A stretch of 64,000 nt of DNA from Sphingomonas limnosediminicola (GTDB lineage Bacteria; Pseudomonadota; Alphaproteobacteria; Sphingomonadales; Sphingomonadaceae). The number at the start of each line of letters is the position of its first letter. Position 1 is the stretch's first letter. Positions 47,995 through 59,035 of the stretch are shown here, one piece after another. Below the pieces are notes generated by a model that saw only the letters and a program-made list of their open reading frames with translations, did no database searches and was not told the DNA's origin. The DNA lies in NCBI RefSeq assembly GCF_039537965.1, contig NZ_BAABBM010000001.1:1302001-1366000 (forward strand). The letters are read 5' to 3'. Made by a program: the position numbers and the translations under genes.

Positions 47995-49091
47995 ATGGCA
48001 ACCACGGCAGAACCCAGTCCAACCACCACTGCCGAGGCCGCGGGCGGGCCGACCAAGGCGAAGGGCTGGGGCACCGACGCGCCTGATCAGCCGCTTCACC
48101 CGATGGAGTTCGAGCGCCGGGCGCTTCGCCCGGACGACGTCGCGATCCAGATCACCTACGCAGGCATCTGCCACAGCGATCTCCACACGGCGCGCAACGA
48201 CTGGGGCGGAACTCGCTACCCGGTCATACCGGGCCACGAGATCGTCGGCACCGTCACGGCGATCGGCAACGAAGTCACGCGCCATCGCGTCGGCGATACC
48301 GTCGCCGTCGGCTGCATGGTCGACAGCTGCATGGAGTGCGACCAGTGTCTGGAGGGCTGGGAGGTCTTCTGCCGCAAGGGCTGCGTCCAGACCTACAACA
48401 GCGAAGACTATCACGATCATACCATCAGCAAGGGCGGCTATACCGACCATGTCGTCGTCCGCGACCATTTCTGCCTCAAGGTCCCGGAAGGCATGGACGT
48501 CAGCAAGATCGCACCGCTGCTGTGCGCCGGTATCACGACCTATTCGCCGCTGCGGCAATACAATGTCGGGCCGAACACCAAGATGGCCGTGGTCGGGCTT
48601 GGGGGCCTTGGCCACATGGGTGTGAAGCTCGGCGCTGCGCTGGGCGCGCACGTCACCATGATCACGACGACACCGAGCAAGGGCAAGGACGCGCGGGAAC
48701 TTGGCGCCCACGACGTGATCATCTCGACCGACGAGCAGCAGATGCGCGACGCGGCGACCCGCTTCGACTTTATCCTCAACACGATCCCGGTGAGCCATGA
48801 GATCGACGGCTATCTCAATCTGCTGGGCCGCTCGGGCCGCATGGTCATTGTCGGCGCGCTGACGCCGATGCCAGGCTTCACCGGCTTCAACATAATCTGG
48901 TGGAACCGCGCAGTCGGCGGATCCGCGATCGGCGGCATCCCGGAAACGCAGGAGATGCTCGATTTCTGCGCTGCCAAAGGCATTTACCCCGACTGCGAAT
49001 TCATCGAGATGAACCAGGTCAACGAAGCCTATGAGCGCCTGCTCAAGAACGACGTTCGCTACCGTTTCGTGATCGACATGAGCAAGGGCCT

Positions 49092-49095
<4 letters not shown>
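47995..49095 (+). CDS. Zinc-dependent NAD(P) alcohol dehydrogenase (CAD/YahK-like)
   Basis: The catalytic zinc site ([25 protein letters not shown]), the structural zinc Cys cluster ([12 protein letters not shown]...FCRKGC) and the Rossmann [20 protein letters not shown] motif are complete. The 25-residue Ala/Thr-rich N-terminus is extra. The group reduces aldehydes with NADPH. It lies 11 bases after the lyase gene and its stop overlaps the acetyl-CoA synthetase start (GTGA). Confidence 0.92.
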
Positions 49096-51010
<1,915 letters not shown>

Positions 51011-51014
<4 letters not shown>

Positions 51015-51481
51015 AGAACGCGATCGCAATTGCGCTGCTGCTTGCGGCGGCTCCGGCGCAAGCCGCGTTCAACCCGGTCGAATTCTTTCGCGGCAAGACG
51101 CATGGCGACGGCCTGCTCAAGGTCATTTTCCAGTCGCAAACCAAAATCTCGGTCGACAGCGAAGGCGTTGCCGAGAAAGACGGTTCGCTGCTTCTCAAGC
51201 AAACCATTCACGAGCAGGAGAAGCCGCCGCGCGTGCGCTACTGGCGTTTTCGGCAGACCGGCGCCAACCGCTTCGAAGGAACGCTGACCGATGCCGCCAG
51301 TCCCGTCCGCGTCGATGTCAAAGGCGACCAGGTGCGCATTCGTTACCAAGGGAAGAATCACCTGAACTTCGACCAGTTGCTGACGCCGAAAAATGCCCGG
51401 GAAGTTTCGAACAGCATGCGGGTGAGGCGGTTCGGGATCACCGTCGCGCGCTTCGAGGAGGTTATCCGCAAGCTGGACTGA
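51011..51481 (+). CDS. Exported DUF3833-like protein, 156 aa
   Basis: A signal peptide ([18 protein letters not shown]) is followed by a beta-rich domain ([40 protein letters not shown]) typical of the DUF3833 family of periplasmic or membrane-anchored proteins with unknown function. Unlike many members it lacks a lipobox Cys. It is translated from an ATG overlapping the acs stop. Confidence 0.78.
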
Positions 51482-51521
51482 ACCAGCCGCTTTGCTATCC
51501 GTGATCGCGCGGAGGGGAAGA

Positions 51522-53177
51522 ATGGCCACGGTTGCAGACAGTCACGAACAAAAGCCGTGGCCAATGGCGCGAGTTATCATCGCTTCGTCCGCCGGCACGG
51601 CGTTCGAATGGTATGACTTCTTCATCTTCGGCAGCCTCGCGCCGGTCATTTCCAAGGTCTTCTTCGCCGGGCTTGAACCGACCTCTGCGCTGCTCGCGGC
51701 GCTCGGCCTGTTCGCTGCCGGATTTGCCTTCCGCCCGCTCGGCGCCCTGATCTTCGGCGTGGTCGGCGACCGCCTTGGCCGCAAAGGCGCCTTCCTCGTC
51801 ACCGTGAGCTTGATGGGCGGCGCGACATTCTTGATCGGGCTTTTGCCGACTTACGCGCAGGTCGGCGCACTCGGACCGACGTTATTGATCATCCTGCGCA
51901 TCTTGCAGGGCATTGCGCTCGGCGGGGAGTATGGCGGCGCGGCGATCTACGTCGCGGAACATGCGCCGAACCAAAAGCGTGGCGCCTCGACGGGGTGGAT
52001 CCAGGCTTCCGCTTCGTTCGGCTTGCTGGCCGCGCTGCTCGTAATCGTCGCCACCCGAACGGCCGTCGGAGACGATGCATTCAACGCCTGGGCCTGGCGC
52101 ATTCCGTTCCTGATGTCCGCGATCTTGCTCGCGATCTCCGTCTGGATGCGCGTGAAACTGGCTGAGAGCCCGGCTTTCGCCAAGCTGCGCGAAGAGGGCG
52201 AGATCAGTAAGGCGCCGCTGCGCGAGGCGTTCGGCAATTGGAAAAGCCTGAAGCAAGTGCTGATCGCCTTCTTCGGCATCATGTGCGCGCAGGGCGCAGT
52301 CTGGTACTTCACCTTTTTCTACATGCAGGTCTTTCTCGAAAAGTCGCTCGGGCTACCCGGCCAGACCAAAGACCTGCTGCTTATCGTCATGACCGTCGTG
52401 AGCGCCCCTCTCTACGTCTACTTCGGCTGGCTCAGCGACCGCATCGGGCGCAAACCAGTGATGGTCGGCGGGATGCTGCTGGCGCTCGCGCTTTACTTCC
52501 CCGCATCGCACTGGATTGCCGCGGCGGCCAACCCGCAACTGATCGAAGCCCAACGCGCAACGCCCGTCGTCGTAGAGACTGATCCCGCCACCTGTGCCGT
52601 GCAGTTCGACCCCGTCGGCACCGCGAAATTCGTTAGCGCCTGCGACATCGCGAAGAGCAGCTTGGTCACCAAGGGCATCAATTTCTCCACGCAAGCTTCG
52701 CGTGATGGTCGGACTCAAGTAGTCGTGGGCACCGAGGCTGTGCCGATAAGCGGCGGCGAAGGCCTGAGCGGCGCGGACGTGAAAGCGCTCAAAACCAGGA
52801 CGACGGATGCGATCGGCTCCGAGCTGCAAGCCGCCGGCTACCCCAAGAGCGCGGATCCCAAGCAAGCGAACATGACGCTGCTCATCATCCTGCTGCTGCT
52901 ATTCGTGGTCGCGGCGACGGCGCTCTACGGCCCACAGGCCTCGGCGTTGGTGGAGATGTTCCCGACGCGCGTGCGCTACACGGCCATGTCGTTCCCCTAC
53001 CATGTCGGCACGGGCTGGGTTGGCGGCTTCCTGCCGGTGACCAGCTTCGCGCTGGTGGCGATCACGGGAAACATGTTCGAGGGGCTTTGGTACGCAGTCG
53101 TGTTTACGGCGATTTCCGTGGTCGTCTCGCTCCTGTTCCTGAAAGAGACCGCGGGGCGCGCGCTCAACCATCACTGA
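51522..53177 (+). CDS. MFS transporter, metabolite:H+ symporter (ProP/ShiA-like) group
   Basis: ASSAGTAFEWYDFFIFGSLA is the hallmark start of the MHS group, followed by GVVGDRLGRKGAFLVTVSLM and GIALGGEYGGAAIYVAEHAP. About twelve spans are seen. An inserted segment of about 110 residues between spans 8 and 9 (VVETDPATCAVQFDPVG...) is periplasmic and unusual for the family. It likely imports an organic acid such as acetate-linked substrates, given the acs neighbourhood, but the substrate is not proven. ATG 51522 follows GGAGGGGAAG. Confidence 0.85.
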   Translation: MATVADSHEQKPWPMARVIIASSAGTAFEWYDFFIFGSLAPVISKVFFAGLEPTSALLAALGLFAAGFAFRPLGALIFGVVGDRLGRKGAFLVTVSLMGGATFLIGLLPTYAQVGALGPTLLIILRILQGIALGGEYGGAAIYVAEHAPNQKRGASTGWIQASASFGLLAALLVIVATRTAVGDDAFNAWAWRIPFLMSAILLAISVWMRVKLAESPAFAKLREEGEISKAPLREAFGNWKSLKQVLIAFFGIMCAQGAVWYFTFFYMQVFLEKSLGLPGQTKDLLLIVMTVVSAPLYVYFGWLSDRIGRKPVMVGGMLLALALYFPASHWIAAAANPQLIEAQRATPVVVETDPATCAVQFDPVGTAKFVSACDIAKSSLVTKGINFSTQASRDGRTQVVVGTEAVPISGGEGLSGADVKALKTRTTDAIGSELQAAGYPKSADPKQANMTLLIILLLLFVVAATALYGPQASALVEMFPTRVRYTAMSFPYHVGTGWVGGFLPVTSFALVAITGNMFEGLWYAVVFTAISVVVSLLFLKETAGRALNHH

Positions 53178-53181
53178 GGCG

Positions 53182-53886
53182 TTATGGCGCCCAGTGGATG
53201 TCGATCGGTTGTTCGACCTCGGCAAGGACGCGGCCGATCGGCAGCTTTGAGCTTTGGCCGTCGGCAATCGCCTGTTCCAGCACCTGCCGCTTCTGATCGC
53301 CGGTGATCGTGATCAGGATGGTGCGCGCCGACAGGATCGCCGCGCGCGTCAGCGTAACGCGAGCCACCGGCGCTTCCGGGGGCAGCGGGTCGGGCGTGAC
53401 GCCGATGGCGCGACGCGCTTTTGGCGCATCCAGCGCCGCCTGAAGGTCGGGACCGGAAAAGATCGAGGCCGTGTGCCCATCAGCGCCCATTCCGAGCCAG
53501 ACGAGATCCGGCGGCCAGGGCAGGTCCTGAAGGCGAGCATCGGCGGCATTGCCTGCCGCGCGAACGTCTTCGGCGCCGCCGCTGACGATCGGGATCACCC
53601 GGGCTCCGGTCGGCAGGAAGGCGCGCGCGATTTCCCGAACGTTGGAAAGGTCGTTGTCGACGGCGACCAGGCGGTCGTCGGTCGGGATCACGGTAACGCG
53701 CTTCCATGGCAGCTTTTGCTTCGCCAGCTTGGCGAAGACGGCGGGACCAGTCGTGCCGCCTGGCACCGCGATCAGCGACGCGTTGCGCGCCTCGACAGCG
53801 CTGTCGATGATGAATCCGACGTCGCCGGCGACCGCGTCGCTCAGCTCGTCGAGCGAGTCATATTCCCACCATTCTGCTTCGATCAT
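53182..53886 (-). CDS. pgl: 6-Phosphogluconolactonase
   Basis: The SIS-like fold motifs ASLIAVPGGTTGPAVFAKLA, RVTVIPTDDRLVAVDNDLSN and DLVWLGMGADGHTASIFSGP match DevB-type lactonases, which convert 6-phosphogluconolactone to 6-phosphogluconate in the pentose phosphate and Entner-Doudoroff pathways. ATG 53886 gives 234 aa. No zwf or edd gene is adjacent in this window. It ends four bases from the convergent transporter stop. Confidence 0.92.
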   Translation of the reverse strand: MIEAEWWEYDSLDELSDAVAGDVGFIIDSAVEARNASLIAVPGGTTGPAVFAKLAKQKLPWKRVTVIPTDDRLVAVDNDLSNVREIARAFLPTGARVIPIVSGGAEDVRAAGNAADARLQDLPWPPDLVWLGMGADGHTASIFSGPDLQAALDAPKARRAIGVTPDPLPPEAPVARVTLTRAAILSARTILITITGDQKRQVLEQAIADGQSSKLPIGRVLAEVEQPIDIHWAP

Positions 53887-53905
53887 GGCTGGCCCCTTGT
53901 CGGAT

Positions 53906-54628
53906 TCAGCGGCCAACGTCCACCTGCTTGTAGCCGAACCATGCGGCGACCGGATTGCCGCGCGCGTCGAGCGCCGGGCGGAACAGCCCGCGCTGGACAA
54001 TCAGGCTGCAGGTCCACTGATCGGCATTCGGATTGCCGAAGGAACGCATGACGTCGCAGCGGCTCGGACGGCCGTTCGGCTCGATCCGCAAGCGAAGGAA
54101 AATGGCGCCGCCGCGAGGCCAGCCGCGCATCACAGCGTCGGGGTAGTCGCGGGCGGAGATACCCCGGACCAGGCTGACAGGCGTGGCGGCGCCCCCGCCC
54201 GATCCTGCTCCGCTGCCGTTCCCGGCGCCTTCTCCATTCCCCGTCCCACCAGCGCCGGTGCCTGGTCCACGAACGTCGGACGCACCCTGAGTTGATGCGG
54301 CGCCCTGGCGCGGCGTTTCAGTCGCCGCGATTTGAGGGACAGGCGGTGTGACGATTCGGGGCTTCGGCGCGACGACCGGCGTCGCCTCGCTTTTGATGTT
54401 CTTCGGCGAGCCGCCGGCCTTCTGATCAGGTCGCGGTTGCGGTTGTTGTTGCGGAGGGGTCGGTGGCGGCAGCACGATGACGTCGAACACGCGAAGGGCC
54501 GCCTGCGGGTCCGTCAGATCGATACGGCCCGATAAGTGCAGGAAGGCGAACAAAAGCGCAGCGTGGATCGCAATCACTGCCGCGATCGCGCCGCTCTTGT
54601 CTTTCGTATCGAGATTGGACCGGTACAT
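53906..54628 (-). CDS. tonB: Energy transducer TonB
   Basis: One N-terminal membrane span (AIAAVIAIHAALLFAFLHLS), a Pro/Gln-rich periplasmic linker, a Gly/Asn-rich stretch and a C-terminal TonB domain (RDYPDAVMRGWPRGGAIFLR; GLFRPALDARGNPV) give the standard layout. It couples the proton motive force to TonB-dependent receptors such as those at 30.9 and 55.0 kb. No exbB/exbD lies beside it. It is 19 bases upstream of pgl on the same strand. Confidence 0.9.
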   Translation of the reverse strand: MYRSNLDTKDKSGAIAAVIAIHAALLFAFLHLSGRIDLTDPQAALRVFDVIVLPPPTPPQQQPQPRPDQKAGGSPKNIKSEATPVVAPKPRIVTPPVPQIAATETPRQGAASTQGASDVRGPGTGAGGTGNGEGAGNGSGAGSGGGAATPVSLVRGISARDYPDAVMRGWPRGGAIFLRLRIEPNGRPSRCDVMRSFGNPNADQWTCSLIVQRGLFRPALDARGNPVAAWFGYKQVDVGR

Positions 54629-54738
54629 TCACCCCGGTCAACGCCAATAGCAGTCGCGCGTTGCCGTATCCAACATTGGAACAGGCGCCGGACGTGGGGG
54701 GAAGTACGTCCGGCGCCAGCACGCGTGCTCTCTGAACG

Positions 54739-54867
54739 CTATCTGCTGGAACTCGCCTTGCGGCCGCCGCCGTGACTCGCCTTGCCACCTTTGCTGGCAA
54801 TCTCGCGCTGCTTCGCGGGATCCATCGCGGCAAAGCCGCGCTTCGATCCGCTTTTGGTCAATGGCAT
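54739..54867 (-). CDS. KGG-repeat stress-induced protein, 42 aa
   Basis: The product (KRGFAAMDPAKQREIASKGG, then KASHGGGRKASSSR) carries the KGG motif of GsiB/YciG-like stress proteins, hydrophilic and probably disordered. ATG 54867 has AGGAGGAAGAGG directly upstream, a very strong ribosome site, and sets the start; the longer open frame to 54981 is not needed. Confidence 0.82.
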   Translation of the reverse strand: MPLTKSGSKRGFAAMDPAKQREIASKGGKASHGGGRKASSSR

Positions 54868-55014
54868 CCTCTTCCTCCTTTCTGGTGGTCGCCAAAACGC
54901 GGTTCGGCGCTCACGGTTCACAATGCTGATTGAGGTTAAGACGAACTTCAGTCGGGCGATTCGACGCGCAAATTTTGACATTGATTCAGTGCGTAAATGC
55001 AGATCAATGACGGT

Positions 55015-57117
55015 TTAACGCAGGCGTAATCCAATCCATAAAGTGCGCGGCGTCGCGCGCTCGATCGAGCCGTCGGCGTTAATGCCCGCCATGACCAGCT
55101 TGTCCATGAGATTTTCAGCGCGCGCCACAATTAGCAGGCGCGGCGAGAGAGGCCATGAGGCGAAGGCGTCGACCGTGGTTGCCGCATTCAGTTTGCGCGT
55201 ATTGAGGTCGTCCTCAAACTGCGCACTGACATGTCGCACGATGACTTGCGCGCCTTTGCCTGCATCATCGTAGCCAGCCCCTATGGTTGCCGCGAAATCG
55301 GGCGTCTGCGCGGGTCGAGGTCCATCCAGGAACGCAGCCGCGCCAGTCGAGCGCATGCGTGCGTGCGTACAGCTCAGACCGCCTTGCAGTTGCCAACCGC
55401 CGCGCGACCATTGTGCTGCAGCTTCAAGACCGTGCACGTCGACAGCATCGACATTCTGCCGTTGGCGATACGTCCCGCCAGCCGGAACAAAGCCGACGCC
55501 GGGAAAATTGCCAGGCCCCGCGCCGAGCGTGACGTTCGCGATCGCATCACTTAGCCGGTTGACGAAGCCGGTCAGCGAGATCTCCACATTGCCGCGCGCA
55601 TATTCGACCCCCGCTTCGGCACCGAACAACCGCTCTGGAGCGAGATCTGCATTTGCGGCCGTCGCGTCAAGGCCGACACGGAACGGCCGAAACAACTCGT
55701 TCAGCGTCGGCATGCGCCACCCGAGGTACCCGGCCGCGCGAAGTCGGAAGCCACCACCAAGCCGGGCGATGACGCCGCCGCGCGCCGTCGGCAACCAGCC
55801 GCCTCGTTCCGGGTCCCGGTCGTCGCGAAGCACGGCGCTGGTGGCGATTAGCTGCTCGAACAAATGTCCATTGCTTACCTGCCAGTGGTCGATGCGCATT
55901 CCGCCCGTCAGCGTCACCGGGTCAAAATCAACAGTCGCTTCGGCGAAAGCTCCGGCCGTCCAGGCCACGCCGCCCGCGAAGCGCCGCCGCTTGGGTTCGC
56001 CCGCGACGTAATTGTACAGCTCACGCGATTCCCCGGTCGTTCGGCGGGTGTCGGCGCCAATCCGCAGCTCCATATTTTTCGGCATCGGGGGGCGTAACTC
56101 GAAGCTGCCCCCGACACCGTTGGACGGTACCGAATATTGAAGCGACACGCGCGTTGCTATCGCCCGTCCCGGACCGACGCTTGCGAAGCTGCTCATCAGA
56201 TTGCGCCACTGCCAATAAGCGAGCGCGCTCCACTGCCATCGCCCGTGCCCGACCAGCCGGACCGATCCGTCTGCCCCGTTGGTGCGATTGATGCTGAAGT
56301 CTGTCCCCCGGGTGCGCCAATCATGTAAGCCGTCGGCGCTGACTTGTAATTTGATGTCGGCGGCAATGCGATAGTTCCACTGCGCCCGGGCGCTCCAGTC
56401 TCGATAAGGCGCGTGTCGGTCGGCCGGCCCACGGGTCGCCTCCGTTATCGGAACGAAGCCGCCGCCACGCTCAGCGCGTCCAGACAAACTGAGAACGCCA
56501 TCGCCCGTGGCAATGCCGGCATATGCCCTGCCCTCGGCCGACGTCCGGCTGCCCGCATCGACCTCGCCTGAAAGCCCGCGCTCGGACCGGCTGAACATTT
56601 CGATCGTCCCCGCCAGAGCGCCCGGGCCGTTGGCGACGCTTCCGCCGCCACGGACGATGCGGATCTGGCGAAGGCCCAACGGATCATATGCCGGCCAATT
56701 GACCCAGCCGCCGAACGGGTCCGTCTGTGGCACCCCGTCGAGCATGAGCAAGGCGCGGCTCGACGCATTGCCGCCAAGTGCGCGCAGCGTGACGCCCTGG
56801 CTCGTTGGATGTCCGCTATGCGAGTCTGACCGCCGGAACAGTTGAACGCCGGGGACGTCCTTCAGCAGCTGGTCAAGAGCGTGACTCGGCGAACTCTCGA
56901 TTTCGCGCCCTGAGATGAGATTGATTGAGTAAGCGCTCTCCGCCCTTGCTTCAGGCAAGGCAGCGCCAGTCACGACAATCTCGGCTGCGGGAGGTGATGG
57001 CGGAAGCGCGTTGGGCACGCACCGGTCTCGATTGGCTAGAGGGCTTCTTACAGTCTGCTGCAAAGCCCTCGCCGACAGCCGGTTCCGCGTCGAGCGAAAT
57101 CCCGTTTCGAAACACAA
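55015..57117 (-). CDS. TonB-dependent receptor without an obvious signal peptide
   Basis: A TonB box (AEIVVTGAAL), a plug (LDQLLKDVPGVQLFRRSDSH; GVTLRALGGNASSRALLMLD; RIVRGGGSVANGPGALAGTI) and a 22-strand barrel ending in LWIGLRLR give a complete receptor of cobalamin-receptor-like size. The N-terminus (MCFETGFRSTRNRLSARALQ) is not a signal peptide. Either the true start has been lost through a frameshift upstream or the ORF is decayed at its 5' end. The substrate is not predictable. Confidence 0.85.
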   Translation of the reverse strand: MCFETGFRSTRNRLSARALQQTVRSPLANRDRCVPNALPPSPPAAEIVVTGAALPEARAESAYSINLISGREIESSPSHALDQLLKDVPGVQLFRRSDSHSGHPTSQGVTLRALGGNASSRALLMLDGVPQTDPFGGWVNWPAYDPLGLRQIRIVRGGGSVANGPGALAGTIEMFSRSERGLSGEVDAGSRTSAEGRAYAGIATGDGVLSLSGRAERGGGFVPITEATRGPADRHAPYRDWSARAQWNYRIAADIKLQVSADGLHDWRTRGTDFSINRTNGADGSVRLVGHGRWQWSALAYWQWRNLMSSFASVGPGRAIATRVSLQYSVPSNGVGGSFELRPPMPKNMELRIGADTRRTTGESRELYNYVAGEPKRRRFAGGVAWTAGAFAEATVDFDPVTLTGGMRIDHWQVSNGHLFEQLIATSAVLRDDRDPERGGWLPTARGGVIARLGGGFRLRAAGYLGWRMPTLNELFRPFRVGLDATAANADLAPERLFGAEAGVEYARGNVEISLTGFVNRLSDAIANVTLGAGPGNFPGVGFVPAGGTYRQRQNVDAVDVHGLEAAAQWSRGGWQLQGGLSCTHARMRSTGAAAFLDGPRPAQTPDFAATIGAGYDDAGKGAQVIVRHVSAQFEDDLNTRKLNAATTVDAFASWPLSPRLLIVARAENLMDKLVMAGINADGSIERATPRTLWIGLRLR

Positions 57118-57238
57118 TGGAGGGGCTCAGGAGTATAACGGCTGTTAGTTTTCCGTTGCCGCGCTTTGGTTAAAATGGTCTTAAGCTTATTGTTTGTGCC
57201 GGCGACTCGGCACTTTCAACCGGGAAGGGGGCGCCCCG

Positions 57239-59035
57239 GTGAGCTTGGTTTGGAGACTCATTTGCGGCTCGAGCCGCTCGACTTGGGGTGCCGCGAAGCG
57301 GCTGCTCCTGACCTCGATTCTTGCCTCCGCGACGAGCCCGGCCTCTGGCCAGGCTGTTTCTCAAATCGTCCCGACGACGCGCGAGCAAATCACTCATCCC
57401 GTTGCGCCGGTCCAGCAGCGTCGGCCGTCGCGACTGGAGGTTGAAGGCGGCATCGAGCGCGCCCCCTGCGCGCTCGACGGTCCTGATTATCAGAACATTC
57501 GACTGACCCTTCGCGCTGCCGAATTCGAAGGGCTGCAAGGGCTGTCCGCAGCAGACCTCACGCCCGCCTACGCTTCGTTCGTCGGACGTGAACAGCCTAT
57601 CTCAGTCGTCTGCGAAATACGCGACCGCGCCGCGACCATCCTGCGCGACGCCGGCTACGTCGCAGCCGTTCAGGTGCCGGAGCAGAAGATCGACAATGGT
57701 GTCATCCACTTCCGTGTCCTGATGGCGCACCTCGCGCAGATTCACGTGCGCGGTGACGCCGTCGGCGCAGAACGGACGATTGCCGGCTATCTGAACAAGC
57801 TTACTAAAGAACCAGTGTTCAATCGCTTCGATGCGGAGCGCTATCTCCTGCTGGCCAGTGACTTGCCGGGGTACACCGTGCGGTTGACGTTGCGGCCGGC
57901 AGGCACGACGCCAGGCGAAGTCATCGGCGACGTCACCGTCCAGCGCCAGCCGGCCTATGTCGACGCCAATATCCAGAACAGCGGATCACGGGAGATCGGT
58001 CGTTGGGGCGGTGTCGTTCGCGCGCAGCTGTACGGCCTCACCGGCCTTGGCGACCGCACCACCCTCGCCGCTTACAGCACAGCGGACTTTCACGAGCAGC
58101 AGACGCTGCAGATCGGTCACGACTTTCACATCGGCCCTGACGGCCTCAGCGTTTCCGGCTCTTTCATTTACGCCTGGGAGCGCCCGTCAATTCCCGATGC
58201 TAACGTCCTCGCCAGAACGCTGCTCGCAACGGTAGAGGTCGGCTATCCGTTCGTCCGCCGTCAGTCACAGACGATCCGCGGGGCGATCGGCATGGACTAC
58301 GTCAACCAGAGCGTCGATCTCGACCATATCGAACTGACCCGGGACCACCTCCGCGTCGCCTACGCCCGCCTCGGCTTCGACTTGATGAGCACCGATTATT
58401 CGGACGGCAATTTTTCACAAGCCGAACCCAGGTGGCGCGTCACCGGTCTGTTCGCTCTCCGTCAGGGCTTGGACATTCTTGGCGCCAGCCCCTACTGCGG
58501 ATCGAGCGGGTCTAACTGTGACGTCCCACCCAGCCGCGCGGTTGGGCATCCCACGGCCACAGTGTTTCGCTCGACCACCTTTGGCGAATTTCGCCCTGTG
58601 CCTAAGCTGACTTTCTCGCTTGGCCTGCTGGCCCAATATGCGTGGAAGCCGCTGTTGAGTTTCGAGCAATTCTCCGCGGGCAATTACACTGTCGGCCGCG
58701 GCTACGATCCGGGCGTACTGCTCGGCGATAAAGGTTTCGGAACGCAGGCCGAGATCCGGTACGGCAGCCACGTGCCGCAGAGTGCGCGGAGCGCGGCAAT
58801 CGAAGGTTACGCTTTCTGGGATCATGCCGCAGTTGGTAACCGCGACCACCTGATTGATCCGATTGGACGCCAACATCTCGACTCCGTCGGTGCAGGCGCC
58901 CGCATCAATTTCGACCGCTTCGCGCTCGACGCTGCGCTCGCCGTACCGCTTACCCGCATCGGGATCGACGACCGTCGCCCCGACCCCAGGTTCCTCGTCT
59001 CGCTGACAAGCAGGCTCTGGCCATGGAGCTACTGA
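57239..59035 (+). CDS. TpsB/ShlB-FhaC-type outer-membrane transporter
   Basis: Following a signal-like N-terminus (KRLLLTSILASATSPASG), POTRA-like segments (VICEIRDRAATILRDAGYVA-type, read here as SVVCEIRDRAATILRDAGYV; FRVLMAHLAQIHVRGDA) precede a 16-strand barrel with conserved GRGYDPGVLLGDKGFGTQAE (motif 3/4 of the family). It secretes its TpsA partner, whose gene starts on the last base of this stop (TGATG). The GTG start at 57239 follows GGGAAGGGGG; a TTG at 57194 is possible. Confidence 0.88.
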   Translation: MSLVWRLICGSSRSTWGAAKRLLLTSILASATSPASGQAVSQIVPTTREQITHPVAPVQQRRPSRLEVEGGIERAPCALDGPDYQNIRLTLRAAEFEGLQGLSAADLTPAYASFVGREQPISVVCEIRDRAATILRDAGYVAAVQVPEQKIDNGVIHFRVLMAHLAQIHVRGDAVGAERTIAGYLNKLTKEPVFNRFDAERYLLLASDLPGYTVRLTLRPAGTTPGEVIGDVTVQRQPAYVDANIQNSGSREIGRWGGVVRAQLYGLTGLGDRTTLAAYSTADFHEQQTLQIGHDFHIGPDGLSVSGSFIYAWERPSIPDANVLARTLLATVEVGYPFVRRQSQTIRGAIGMDYVNQSVDLDHIELTRDHLRVAYARLGFDLMSTDYSDGNFSQAEPRWRVTGLFALRQGLDILGASPYCGSSGSNCDVPPSRAVGHPTATVFRSTTFGEFRPVPKLTFSLGLLAQYAWKPLLSFEQFSAGNYTVGRGYDPGVLLGDKGFGTQAEIRYGSHVPQSARSAAIEGYAFWDHAAVGNRDHLIDPIGRQHLDSVGAGARINFDRFALDAALAVPLTRIGIDDRRPDPRFLVSLTSRLWPWSY

